NCBI GenBank assembly: GCA_012932865.1
Contig: SAXG01000012.1
Location: 1,024,075 to 1,088,074 of the forward strand
From: Amylostereum areolatum
Lineage: Eukaryota; Basidiomycota; Agaricomycetes; Russulales; Stereaceae
Reading direction: 5' to 3'
Length of the DNA stretch: 64,000 bases
In this document: positions 1 to 10,916 of the stretch, piece by piece
Layout: each line of letters opens with the position of its first letter
Numbering within the stretch: the first letter of the stretch is position 1
Position numbers and translations under genes: made by a program
The notes under the pieces: model-generated
Seen by the model: the letters and a program-made list of their open reading frames with translations, nothing else
Database searches by the model: none
Told to the model about the DNA's origin: nothing

Positions 1-10
1 CGAGGTATAG

Positions 11-534
11 GCCCAATTTGCGAAGGCCTCGAAGCTTACCGGCGAAGAGTTCCTCGGCCGTCTTGACTACTACGGAAAAGCATGGCTGCCGGCGCGCGAT
101 CTTGTCGCTGCTGGTCTGAACCAACGCGCTCAGGTCGATCCAAGCAGCAGAATCATTCTGTTCGAGCAGTTCGCTCCGTGGAAGGCATGTATCTTTGCTG
201 TTCAACCTTCCGCGTCCTCATCATGTTTGCCTTCTAGGAGCATTTGTTCGAGCTGGAAGCCGAGCTGGCCGTAACTGAGGCCTCCCGGCCATACTACGTG
301 ATTTATCCCGACGAGACGGGGGGGAACTGGCGCATTCAGGCGGTCCCCGTGTCCCCGGAGAGCTTCGAAAGTCGCAAGGCCCTTCCTGAAGTTTGGCGTG
401 GCGTCCGCGACGAAGCGCTCTCCCAGCTCTCGGGTATCGACGGAGGCATCTTCGTGCACGCGTCTGGATTTATTGGAGGCAACAAGACGCGCGAAGGTGC
501 CCTCGCCATGGCGAAGAAGTCATTGGATATATGA
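11..534 (+). CDS. MYG1: MYG1 family 3'-5' exonuclease, C-terminal part (5' end outside window)
   Basis: Partial gene. Two exons are visible, 11-184 and 238-534, ending with TGA at 532-534. The first exon begins after an acceptor TAG at 8-10, since the upstream frame is closed. Conserved MYG1 (UPF0160) blocks are readable: EFLGRLDYYGKAWLPARD, then FEQFAPWK|EHLFELE across the intron, then YYVIYPDE, VPVSPESFESRKALPE and the family-typical end GIFVHASGFIGGNKTREGAL. In the family MYG1 is a DHH-related RNA exonuclease acting in nucleus and mitochondria; the catalytic N-terminal half is not in this window. The intron 185-237 needs a GC donor (AAG|GCATGT) because the nearby GT would break the frame. 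Family assignment is firm; function is inferred from the family. Confidence 0.95.
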
Positions 535-842
535 GCGTCTGGAGGAGGTTATTTGGGTCGGACGACGCTCACAAGCCGCCGCACACGTCGGATCGTGCAA
601 ATGCACGAATATTGTCTTATGGGCAATCACTCACCAGGGTTACTCTGGTTGAAGAGCGCAAAGCGCCCTTGTACTACGTTATATACGTAGTCTTACCTGT
701 CGCCCGCCCGCTTTCACGCCGTGTATGTACGAGTACTGAGACGAATGGTGTGACCTCATTTGACTTGGCATTCGTCAATGATCGTCATCTGGCTTTGTAC
801 GCACGTACGTTCGCGTCGAAACGTTGTTGGGCTCTAACCACC
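535..842. other. Intergenic region between MYG1 and the SurE-like gene
   Basis: About 308 bases between two plus-strand genes. No conserved coding segment or RNA gene is recognisable. It must hold the MYG1 3' end and the promoter of the SurE-like gene. Confidence 0.5.
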
Positions 843-2280
843 ATGTCCACAAGAAAGCCTCGTGTATTATTGACTGTGAGTACTGCTGATTCCTCCGTCG
901 TGGCCGCTGCTAGATGTCACTTAGTCGCGATAGGCTAACTACGTAGTCGTGCCTAACAGAATGACGATGGCCCTCCCGGTCTTGATTCTCCGTACATCTA
1001 TGGGCTCTACAAACATTTGACCAGAGATCTCGGTGCGTATCGTGTATCGTTGACCCTCGGATATCTATTGACTTGTCGTGCTTAGGCTGGGATGTAAAAG
1101 TTGTCGTACCCAGCTCACAAAAGTCTTGGATCGGTGTTGTCCACTTCCTCGTTCTGTTGAAGCTTTCCGGTACTGACGTCTCTTCGCGTTTGTCAGGGAA
1201 AGCATACCAGATAAAGGACATCATTCGAGGCAGGTACTATTACCCCCGGGATCCCGGTGAGCTTCGTTACTGCTCGTCGTCCCAGGTGACCTTAACATGT
1301 CGCAGACGGACAAGGCGACATTTCGGAAGAGTCGAGGCCCGTGCGGGAAGGTGAACTTGGCGAGTGGATTCTGCTAGACGGTGTAAGTATCCAGGCTTCA
1401 GAATACCTCATTTTACTGCATCGTATTCAGTTGGGCACCGTCCTGTAGACCCCTGCTACATGCGCTAATATCGCTCTCCATAACCTCTACAATGGTGAAA
1501 TCGATCTCTTGGTGCGTGCTTAGGACCCTCTTCCATCCATCTTTGCCCATCATATCTTCCTTAGCTCTCTGGGCCAAACCTGGGCCGCAATACCTCATGT
1601 AATGTGGATCCGTAACCGGCACCTCTTACTCTTCTCATCTCGTCGACAGCCGCTTTCGCACTCTCTTCCGGAACGATCGGCGCGGCACTTTCCTCCTCTC
1701 TCTCCCGAGTACGCTCTATCGCGCTTTCGTACGGTACCGTGCAACGCGCACCATCTCCGTCTCTGTACGCCCCTGCACACAGTCTGTCCGGGCGCATTAT
1801 TCAGCGGCTGTGGGACGAGTGGGGGGCGGATGAAGGTGGGACTTCGCGCGGAGGAGGTCGATCTGTACAATGTGAATATCCCAATGGTCGATGGGCTCCT
1901 GGCGGAGGACGGCCTGCCCGTGCTGTGGACCCGTATCTGGCGCAACACGTATGGCCGACTGTTCAAGGAGCAGAGCCCCGAAGGCCAACAGACGATCTCC
2001 GGGTCTAGGCGCGGGTCCTGATGCGCCAGAGACACCGGGTCACAAAGAGAAGGTAGCGGATGTGCCGGGAGGAGGATTGGTGTTCAAGTTCGCGCCAGAC
2101 ATGAGTGGGCTCATCGGCAGGAAACTGTCCTCGATGCCGGAAGGCTCGGATGGATGGGCGATAGAGAAAGGATGGGCGAGCGTGACGCCGTTACGGGCCA
2201 GTTTCGCGGAGCCTCCGGCGAACGAATTGTTTACCTCCAGCGGCGAGATTCAGGATAGGGTTTGGAAGATGAAGCTATAA
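843..2280 (+). CDS. SurE-like acid phosphatase/nucleotidase, reading frame interrupted twice
   Basis: Eight exons by eye: 843-875, 960-1032, 1086-1133, 1197-1256, 1306-1382, 1449-1511, 1565-1598 and 1650-2280. SurE motifs are clear: RVLLT|NDDG with the metal-binding Asp pair at the N-terminus, KVVVPSSQKSWIG, GTPATCANIALHNLYNGEID, LSGPNLGRNT, AFALSSGTIGAAL, DLYNVNIPMV and LPVLWTRIWRNTYGRLF. SurE proteins are metal-dependent nucleoside 5'/3'-monophosphate phosphatases; fungal relatives include the N-terminal half of yeast Pby1. No tubulin-tyrosine-ligase-like half is present. The last exon changes frame twice, near the G run 1821-1826 and between about 1990 and 2060, each time as one surplus base. 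Removing two bases gives 1017 nt (338 aa), a multiple of three. Assembly errors are more likely than a pseudogene, but the latter is not excluded. Confidence 0.88.
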
Positions 2281-2509
2281 AGGCGTGGTGTGGTGTGGGC
2301 CTGCACCTCTTACAGGTAAACATGTGGATGGCCATTTATATCGTGTAGAAACATAATACATAGCCGAGCATATATTCGCCGCGATGTTCCGCCGAGCCAA
2401 ATTACTGATCCGCGCGGCAATTGAGTCTTGTACACCGACATCCACCACCTCACCCATACTCTTTCTAGGCCGCGTTTCGTTCAAGTCCAGCTTGAGAATC
2501 GTGTGTGAG

Positions 2510-3984
2510 ATGACTGCTGGGTACATTGACGAGGCATCACAATCGGACTTCTGGAAGGTCGGACTCGCGGTCGGCGGGCTAGTGTGGTACAGCGCTATTT
2601 GGTCCATCGGCTTATTGGGATGTCGCGCTGCGTATGTTTGTGTAGACTTTACTTTATCCAATATCTCACTGTGTTTCTAGACGGAGACGTTACAAACTTC
2701 GTCCTCGCTCTCCCCTCGCCGCTGCTCCTGCTTCCGCTGTACCGGGAGTTTCCATTCTTCGGCCCCTCAAAGGCTTGGACTCGAATCTTTATGAAAACCT
2801 CGAATCGTCGTTCACGCAGGATTACCCAAACTTCGAGATCATATTTTCCGTTGCAGACGAACATGACCAAGCCTTAACCGTGGTTAACGAGCTACTCGCC
2901 AAACATCCGCACATAAATGCCAGGGTCATCGTAGGTGCGTCTCTAGCCTTTTACGCAACGTCTGAAACTAAGAGTAATAGGCGAAGAGGTGGTCGGCGTG
3001 AACCCCAAAGTGAACAACCTCATACGCCCCTACCGAGAGGCAGCCCACGATATCATTTGGGTCCTGGACTCAAATGTGACTGTTGCTCCTGGAACCCTCG
3101 CGCGGGCGGTGGATATCTTCAACAGGCCAATAGACCCAGGATCCGCACAGAGACGCATAGCTTTGGTGCACCATGTCCCCTTGGCTTTCGCTAGCCAGCC
3201 TACGTTGGGGGCTCGAATAGAGGAAGCATTCCTCAACACAAATCACGCCAAGATGTACATCGCAATCAATACAGTCGCAGTGGATTCGTGCGTGATGGGC
3301 AAATCCAACCTGTACCGCCGTTCGGACATCGACAGGGTTAACGGTACCCTGAAGCGTCGGCAAGAACCTACAGAACGTGACGGACTTGGATGTGGGTTGG
3401 CCGCGTTCAGTCAGTTCCTCGCTGAGGACAACATGATCGCAGGCGCGCTGTGGCACGAACTAGACCTTCGCCATGATCTTTCCTGTGACGTCGCACACAA
3501 TGCCATTGGGAACATGTCATTTATGGATTACGTCTGGCGTCGTGTCCGCTGGATCCGCGTCCGCAAACATATGACGCTGGTTGCCACTCTCCTCGAACCC
3601 TTCACAGAATCAGTCGTCTTGAGCGTAATCGCTGCGACTAGTCTCAAGTACCTAACCGGAATCTCACCCTTCCTCTTCTTCCCCGTTCATTTTGCCTTGT
3701 GGATCCTCGTGGATTTGGATGTGTATGCATCGCTTGCCGGATATCCCATACCAGCATCCAAGCGTTGGGGATTCCTCGTGGCGTGGGCTGCTCGGGAGCT
3801 GCTCGCCTTACCGATCTGGACGCTTGCGATGGTCGGAAATGAAGTGGAATGGAGAGGAAAAAGATATCAGGTGTTGCGAAATGGCGAAGTGACAAGAGCG
3901 ACCAGAAGTGGAGGATGGTTCGGTTGGCTGCAAGGCCAGATGGATGGTAACCGTTATGAAAGACTGGAGGGAGGACCAGCATGA
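2510..3984 (+). CDS. Ceramide glucosyltransferase (glucosylceramide synthase, GT21)
   Basis: Three exons: 2510-2631, 2681-2934 and 2981-3984, giving 459 aa with closed frame arithmetic. An N-terminal membrane segment (VGLAVGGLVWYSAIWSIGLL) is followed by the GT21 core: SILRPLKGLDSNL, the first Asp motif in SVADEHDQA, the DSN motif in IIWVLDSNV, a second-metal-site Asp in FLAEDNMIAGALW, and the terminal (Q/R)xxRW signature as RRVRW. Two or three hydrophobic C-terminal segments follow (around LVATLLEPFTESVVLSVIA and FLFFPVHFALWILVDL). The enzyme transfers glucose from UDP-glucose to ceramide at Golgi/ER membranes and makes glucosylceramide, a fungal membrane lipid tied to polar growth. All expected catalytic motifs are present. 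Confidence 0.95.
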
Positions 3985-4102
3985 TTTTCTTGTATAACAT
4001 CTGTTGTAACATCCTACAAGTCTTGGCTTACGACGTTGCTGCTTGCTGTTGGCTCGTAGACAGTGCGCATAGACACAACTTCGTTCGTTTGAATCGTGAG
4101 GG

Positions 4103-4108
4103 CACGTG
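4103..4108. promoter_or_regulatory. CACGTG palindrome upstream of Sec3
   Basis: E-box-type hexamer 111 bases before the Sec3 start codon. The same hexamer also occurs at 10725-10730, 21677-21682 and 44112-44117, each in a promoter interval. It is the binding core of bHLH factors (Cbf1/Pho4/USF type); use here is inference only. Confidence 0.3.
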
Positions 4109-4219
4109 ATTTCGTGAGTTGGAGACGCGATATTGAAGGCGCGTGTGAGACGCGCAGCGTCCCTATAATCTAGCTCCTGGTCCTACGCACCTCCATCTCC
4201 GCACGTCCGCGCCTTCGTC

Positions 4220-7200
4220 ATGACAGACAGCGACTCTGTTCGCCAGCGCATAATAGCATCCGTATTCTCGAGGAGGAATGCCAACGGTGCCGCAGAGGAA
4301 AGCTATGTCTCGCACGTCAAGATCTGGGAGGATTCGGGCGCGGAAGCAGAGGGATTGAAGCCTCGGTATATCCTCCTCAGCCGTGCGTGCTCTGGCAATG
4401 TAAAGTCACCGGAGATGATTTAGAACATTTCAGAGGACATCGGTGGCAACTCTTTTATTCACAAGTCCAAGCTTAATTCCAATGGATCTTTCTCCGTCGG
4501 CAAGACTTGGAGACTGGCTGAATTGCGAGGCCTTGAGGTGACTACGGTGCGTCACGGTCGATTATCTCTCTTTCCAATCCTGACATCGCGATTTATAGCC
4601 ACAGTCATTCAATATAACCCTTGCCAGAACATACCGATGGCAAACTGAGAACACAGACGACCAGGCAAACTTTCTTAGCCGCACTTGTGAGGCTGTTCCG
4701 TACACTGTTTGGTAACGGTGCGCCACTTCAGCTCATCGGAATCGCGGAACCCAACGCGACAGGTAACTATGCTCCGCAGTACATTTCTACTCTCGACTCA
4801 TCGAGGGATTTCAGGCAGTCGATCGCGTGTGCAAACAGACCAAGCTCGCAACGGCCGTACGACCCCTACCTCGGACAGCTCGCGCCCTTCAAAACGCATA
4901 CAACATGCTACAAAGCCCTCGCAGGACCGTTTAGGCTACGATGAGGCCATTGGAGCACAGACGAACGGACGACGACGACAGTCTCCAGCTTCTTCTCGAC
5001 CATCGTCACCCGGGGCGCCGACGGATCGACGACGTCCTGCATCCCCAATGTCGGACATCGCTCGTCCTCCTCGAGCACCGCGACCGAGTATTTCGAATCG
5101 ACAATCAGATGCTAGTCAAGTGCCATCTATAAATTACCCTTCAAGTCCCCCGCCCAGAGGCTCCGTCGCTACCACATCATCTACCTTCTCCGTCCAATCT
5201 TCAGTGATTAGCAGCCAAAACCAAACTTCTTCCCGCTTTCCCGATCCTCCCTCATCTGCTACGTCCTTTGCGTCGTCTACCGCCACCCTTCTCTCGACTG
5301 CTAGCACAACGAAACGTCCGATCATCAGTACCACGGCCTCCTCTTCACACAGTAGAGACACGACCCGAAGACCTAGCCCAGCGCCACCAGAAACGTTACC
5401 ACCACGGCGAGACCAGAATGCTCGTGTGTCTTTCTTCGACCCGGCCAACCAGGCTGCACTCGATCGGATGGTTACCGGGGACGCTGCAACAACCGGAGCG
5501 GAATTAGAGGAGGAAAGTACGCAGGCGACGATGGCTAGCGTGGAAGAGATGCTAGAGGGATATGAATGGGCTAGCGACACCGTCCTTGGTAACAGCAAAG
5601 CGCGTGGGGCCGTTGATCAAATCGAGGCGCGACTACTCGACGAGCTCATGGCACTGGATAAGGTGTGTTCTCTTGATCCTTTCGGTTTCGGTGGACGCTG
5701 TACAGAGCCTCGTTCTTCTCAGGCGAATATTCATTCTTTCATTGAATCCGATGATAGGGTGAACCTCGTTCTCAAATACCTTGACGAGGCAATCCTGGAG
5801 CTGGATGGCATGGACAGCCTCGTTTCATCTTACAAAATCCATCTGAATGTACGTGAATCACGTATACGTATCAATAGTCTCGCTAACACTGGCTCGCGTA
5901 GGCCGTGAATGATGACATCTCGTTCATTCAATCGCAGAATCGAGGTTTGCAGGTACAGACACAGAATCAGAGAGCACTGTTGAATGAACTAGAACAACTC
6001 TTGGTCAGCCTGCTGCTTTATATATCCCACGTGCTTTTAATGTTTTGATATCTTACAGCAAACGGTACAAGTGGATCGAGACGCTCTAGTAACACTGTCG
6101 CAGGAGTCCCTGGAAAAGCCAAATAGCATTCAGCGTATGGAAGAGGCTTCCACACAGCTCTATAAAGCCTTGCAGGCGGGACGGGACAGAGGTTTGCCAT
6201 TTCTGTTCGTTTATCTCAACGTGCTAAATGCTCGTCATACAGACATGGCTGCCACTATGGAGCGTTTAGACGAGTATCGGACGTACAACGCACAATTCTG
6301 CAAACGAGTACATGACTATCTGTCCATCATTTTCACTGCGCAGGTCCATGTGCTCCCTTTATGCGTCCATGGCATGGTACTGACTGTTGTGTACTTGCAG
6401 TCGAAGATGCTCTTGGGTGATTCAAACGGCTTGACGGTTAAAAGTCGCAGCAGGGTGGCAATCAAGAACCACCAAGACATGGAAACTTACCTGGGGAGGT
6501 ACAGCGGCCTAATCCTTTACCTCAAGGAAATGGACGAGGGCAGTGTATGCGAGACTTTGCGCCGTATGGCTTTCATATTCTCTCTTCCCAATTGACACTA
6601 AAACGTTTGGTTTTCAAGGCATACTTCTCGGCTGCCAGCGAGCTACACAGCACCCAATTTTCCGCATTACTATCCACATACTCTACGCTGGTGAAGAAAC
6701 TGACTGAGGAGGAGAGCGAGCAAAGTAACCTCATCCAATCTCACTCCGCCTATCTTGTCTGAAACTTTGTCAGATTTTGCTGTGACACCTTCTGCAAACT
6801 CTTCTCGAACTACTGGTCCTTTACGACGGGCAGGAACGCTTGTACGATCCCCGCTGGACGGACGAAAAGATAAAGATAAGCCTGTGGATGGAGACATGCT
6901 TGCTTCTGAGGTCGGTGCTTGCTCCCCAAAACTCATCTACGTATCTGATGTCCTTGCGTCGGTTCAGGCATTTGGTCGAATTCTGGAACAGATATCACCA
7001 CAGGTATATCGCGAGCATGAATTCATTGCAGACTTTTTGCAGATCAACGACGCTGCGTTGACGTTTGCTGATTACATGGGTTTGGAGAACTATTTCCGAC
7101 GCCAAGCTTCACGCAGTACTGGTCTAAGCCAGCAGACGACGAAGCTCGTACGCGGTGCCATGGAGCTTATCTTTGGATTCTTGCCTACAGAGCTAAAATC

Positions 7201-8377
7201 CTGGATTGACGCTGCACTAGCGAAAGACAGCCTGTGAGTGACGACGTCACCCGCCTTCCCTTCACGCGATATTTACCAAATGGATACAGGCAAGTCATTG
7301 GTATCACTGCATGCCTTGAACGCTTCCTGTCAGAAGCCGATGAAAGAGGCACTGCTTTCTTCATCAATCTTTTGGACAAGCAGCACACGAGACTGAAGGC
7401 CCTCTTTGAACGTCACGTAGTACGTCAACGTTCCCATATGCTTGTGAAACATGCATTTATCGTGGCTCGACAGGCGACACAGGTCAAGGCTGTCGAAGAT
7501 ACAAAACTAACTAGCAAGAAACGAAACGGGGTGGCACCATTCATCAAATATTTCCCTGTGTACGTTGGTCGGGTGGAAACCCAGCTCATCGGCGCGGATA
7601 CGCTCGAGATACGCCAGAGTGTAGACGTAGCGTACGATAAGATAGTTCAGACGATGTTCGACTCGCTCAAACAAATGGCCAAACTCGACGGCGAGGGCGA
7701 GGACAAGGGGCAGCTCAACTATCACGTCATCCTCATTGGTCCGTTGCTTTCTTCATGGTCCATTCGTCCTTTGACTTTGGTCGGGCAGAGAATATGCACT
7801 ACTTTGTGGCAGAGATTCGGCAACAGGAGATCGGCTCTGTTGGCGTGTTTTCAAAACGTGCGGAGAACGTCTACGACGAAAACCTCAACGCGTATGTTAG
7901 GCTTGTCTTGCGTCGACCGTTTGCCAAGATAATCGTAAGGAACATCCTTGGTCGTTTCGTTCGCGGGGATGTTGAAATATCGTGTCTAGGACTATTTCGA
8001 AGGCGTCGACCGGTTACTGAAGACCACCGCCCCCTCGGAGGTGCCGAATAACAGCAGCTACAATAAGTCTGCCCTAAAGAAGGTCGTGAAGGAGTTTGAC
8101 TGGCAAGGACGTACGCAAACACGTCGACGCACTCTTCAAGCGGGTCGAGAAACATTTCACGGAAGCTTCGGAGAAAACGACTACGGGCGAAACCAGCGGT
8201 ATCGCACCTGGTACCGTGATGGTCGGTGTCTGGAAAGCATGCGAGGAGGAACTTCTTCGCATCACCGATCTGTTCAACAAGCGAATAGCTCAGTGCTACG
8301 CGAACACCGGCGTGTCGCTCGAGTATACCGCTGCGGATGTCGAGGCTGCCTTCAAGCGGCATCGAATAGGCTCATGA
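4220..8377 (+). CDS. SEC3: Exocyst complex component Sec3 (three surplus-base frameshifts)
   Basis: Fifteen exons: 4220-4382, 4434-4546, 4599-4762, 4815-5662, 5723-5848, 5902-6003, 6059-6191, 6243-6343, 6401-6563, 6619-6724, 6774-7233, 7290-7419, 7474-7738, 7789-7934, 7990-8377. The N-terminus carries the Sec3 PH-like lipid-binding domain (KSKLNSNGSFSVGKTW, SFNITLARTYRWQTE), then a Ser/Pro-rich linker of about 150 residues, a coiled-coil region, and the Sec3 C-terminal domain (YLDEAILELDGMDSLVSSYK, AYFSAASELHS, FIKYFPVYVGRVETQL, LKKVVKEF). Sec3 marks exocytic sites at the plasma membrane and binds phosphoinositides and Rho GTPases. One surplus base is needed at each of three sites (about 4668-4674, 6538-6540 and 8097-8100); removal gives 3405 nt, exactly 1134 codons plus stop. 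Another exocyst gene, Sec8, lies 27 kb downstream. Confidence 0.95.
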
Positions 8378-8576
8378 GAGTGTTTCTGCGCGTTTGGAGG
8401 ATCCTGTTGTACTTTGCTTTGTGTATTCTATTGGTCGGGCGACGAACGAGGACAATCTATCTGAAATCTGACGCCTGATGGACGGTACATAGATATGATC
8501 ACTGCCCGACCAGAGAACTACACAAAAGTCCCTTTGTTTGAACGAGCATGGTACGAATAAGAAATCGATGCATCGT

Positions 8577-9358
8577 TCAGCTGTCGACGTTATAGCCAGA
8601 GACGGGGCCATGTGTCTCAACGGAGGTACTGGACGCGGTGGACGAAGCACGGGGAGCAGCAGGCGGACGGGACTGATTGAGCGTGTTCATGACAGTTGGG
8701 CCGAAAGCGTTCCAGAGTCCCTGAAGAGGGTTAGAGGGTTGGGCGTTTTGTCCGTTGGCCTGAGGTCCGTTGGATTGGCTCTTGGTAAGCAAGCTCCCGA
8801 CGAACTCGAAGAGTTTGGTGACGCGGCTCTGGAGAAAGGCCACCGTCTCAGGTTTGAGCGGATTGAATTCCGGAGTCGATCGAATTCTCATGTTGCCTGT
8901 AGTAAGGTTCGAGGTAGGTAGTGTAGATGAAGCTAGCGCCCTGGGACCGAGTGTTCAGCTGGATCGAGGGAAGTTACTTGGAAGATACACGTACCTGGGT
9001 CTGAGGAAGGGAAAGAAAGAGCAAAAAAATAGTCTTGACTTCCCAATAGAATGGAACCCTGGGTGAGGGTGTCAATGAGCCTGACACCTAGGCGGTGTCA
9101 ACAGAGGTACGAACCAGGACAAGGCCCACTCGGCGGCGTATTCGAAAGCGACGAATGCGCCCACGACGGCCCAATAGTTAGCCCAGCGTTCGAGCTCAGG
9201 CTCTGATACAGGACGGTGCTTGAGGGCCTTGTACATCGAGTACGAAGGCAGGAGGAAAGCAAACCATCCGCTGTGTGGGTGTGATAAGGTTAGGGAGAAA
9301 CTTGGATGACCGGAGAGGACATATACCTCAGCAGATGGGAAATGAGGGAGACGATCAT
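8577..9358 (-). CDS. REEP/Yop1-type ER-shaping protein (TB2/DP1/HVA22 family)
   Basis: Minus-strand gene with exons 9327-9358, 9115-9270, 8995-9058 and 8577-8940. The start is MIVSLISHLLS|GWFAFLLPSYS. Family hallmarks follow: KALKHRPVSEPELERWANYW, a membrane hairpin region ending in ALSW|VPFYWEVKT, then FLLFLSLPQTQ|GASFIYTTYLEP. These proteins insert as a wedge into tubular ER and stabilise curvature. The third intron was placed at GTTCGT (9114 downwards) because an alternative donor would leave a 29-nt intron. In exon 4 the frame slips after SIDSGIQSAQT into ETVAFLQSRVTKLFEF at about 8850-8856. Removing one surplus base gives 615 nt (204 aa). The tail is Asn/Pro/Ser-rich. Confidence 0.92.
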
Positions 9359-9873
9359 GACTGAAACAAGTTGATTGAAAGGCTCGAGTGCTCAAAACTC
9401 AGAAGGATGGGAGGTGAGAGAGAAAGTGAGAAAGAGGTTCGTCGTGGTCGTGTGCAAACCGTACGTGGTCATTTCATCAGACCCTCGGGCGCTAAGTTAT
9501 CTTATCTCCGAGCGCCTGTGGCCCTCCTCGGAGTGCCACCCGTGCTTTGTGCTTCAAGCCGATGCTCCTCCCCTGATTCACTCTCGTACCAGCCAAAGCA
9601 CCTGCGGTTCACCTCTTGTCGCTTGGAACAATCCTTTCAACGTTTCAACTGTTCGAGACTCCGCTGAACGATATTATCTCCCCCACAAAGACCTCAATTG
9701 TAGTAAAACCTCCCTCGCTTTGTTGCAACTCACAATGAACTGGATCTAGATCTCGCGATGTCCCATATAAGTGCTTTGCATACCCAATGGTCTGTAGACA
9801 TACCGCGACTTCTCGTCTCAAGCTTAGCTTCACCTCCTGGTCTGTCCTTCATTTTCACACATCACAGACCACC
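9359..9873. other. Divergent intergenic region, REEP (-) and homeodomain gene (+)
   Basis: About 515 bases between two divergently transcribed genes, so it must hold both promoters. A TATA-like CCCATATAAG sits about 110 bases upstream of the homeodomain gene start. No conserved coding or RNA gene recognised. Confidence 0.5.
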
Positions 9874-10298
9874 ATGGCAAAGTCTTGTTCTACTTCTCAT
9901 ATACCCGCACCGCTGAGCGAGAATGATCTTCGCCGGATGGACATCTCCAAGCGGCGCGCAGATCGCATGACCGACCAACAGTTGTCCATCCTACTCAAAC
10001 ATTTCGGGGAAAATTCTCGTCCAAGTATGAACCAGAGGCGGACTATCGCAAAGGAGATCGGTCGGTGAGTTCTGACCGTTTGGAATACGGTAAAGCCCCT
10101 GCTTATAGCGAATACAGGGACGTGAGCAAAGTTTCCAACTGGTTTGGAAATCAGCGCAGAGAGCCCAGACGTCCGACTTCGAAGAAAAGTCGGCAATGTG
10201 TTGTCTGGAAGCGCAATAACGAGCCGTCGAGCTCCGATTCAGATCTTCTCTGGCATGGATACGGATGCAGAGTTGGTATCTTGCACGCCATCCGTTGA
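9874..10298 (+). CDS. Small homeodomain protein, probable transcription factor
   Basis: Exons 9874-10064 and 10118-10298. The start is in good context (ACCATGG). A homeodomain occupies most of the protein: basic arm SKRRADRMT, helix 1 QLSILLKHF, helix 2 in SMNQRRTIAKEIG, and recognition helix DVSKVSNWFGNQRRE, keeping Trp48, Phe49, Asn51 and Arg53. The intron falls just before the recognition helix. After the homeodomain comes a short Ser/Asp-rich stretch (NEPSSSDSD). The frame as read ends at 10298; the next frame stays open to 10452 with a Pro/Ser-rich sequence, so a further surplus base near 10240 could hide a longer C-terminus. No mating-type A locus markers (such as a mitochondrial intermediate peptidase gene) are nearby, so a mating-type role is not supported. 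Confidence 0.78.
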
Positions 10299-10452
10299 CT
10301 CCGTCAACGTCTGCTTCAAGAAACCACCGCTTTCCCTTTCGCCACCTCCTCCGAGTTCTATCACTTTCCTATGTTCAGTTGATCTCGACGTGTTGATCGG
10401 CGCCATTCTACTTCACAATCTCCGATACCCCAATATTGAGATGCCGAGGTGA

Positions 10453-10916
10453 GAAGCGATGGGCGCGGGTCCAGGTCGGCCGCGGGCGGAACGGAGGAGG
10501 GGGCTTTCGACTTTCCATTGTACATGTGGGGCTTCGGTTTTGGCATCTATAGATTATAATGATAGGTATAATATATCAGTCTACGACAATATCATCAAAA
10601 TAATGGTGTTTGACCACGGGCACTGTCCGCATCTCTGTCGACATTCGTATGCGTCCAGTGTCCAGTGAGCGGGCGCTGGTCTCAGACGCGTACGGCGCCA
10701 GTCGGTGCGAGGGGATGCGGACGTCACGTGAAAGAGAGACCGGAGGCAAATCTGGAGCGCTGGTTCACGCTTGCCGCAAGCCACGCTGCACATCGTCGGC
10801 GTCTGTCCTTACCTCTCATATCCCCCCCTCAGCAATCAACCCCGAAGGGCAACTGCACCGACAGTCCTCCATCTCGACACTCTCTTCCCGATTATCTCCC
10901 TCCTTCCTCAATACCA
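10453..10916. other. Intergenic/promoter region of the Zn2Cys6 gene
   Basis: About 460 bases. It contains an AT-rich patch with TATAATATAT near 10568, a CACGTG hexamer at 10725-10730, and a pyrimidine-rich stretch just before the Zn2Cys6 start codon. No coding segment recognised. Confidence 0.45.

Noticed and set aside
4763..4814. Second apparent frame change in the Sec3 N-terminal linker
   Set aside because: Explained by a 52-nt intron (AG|GTAACT ... TTTCAG), so not counted among the frame slips.
9375..9749. Plus-strand frames of about 100-125 codons between REEP and the homeodomain gene
   Set aside because: No conserved motif or plausible splicing; they fall in a divergent promoter interval.
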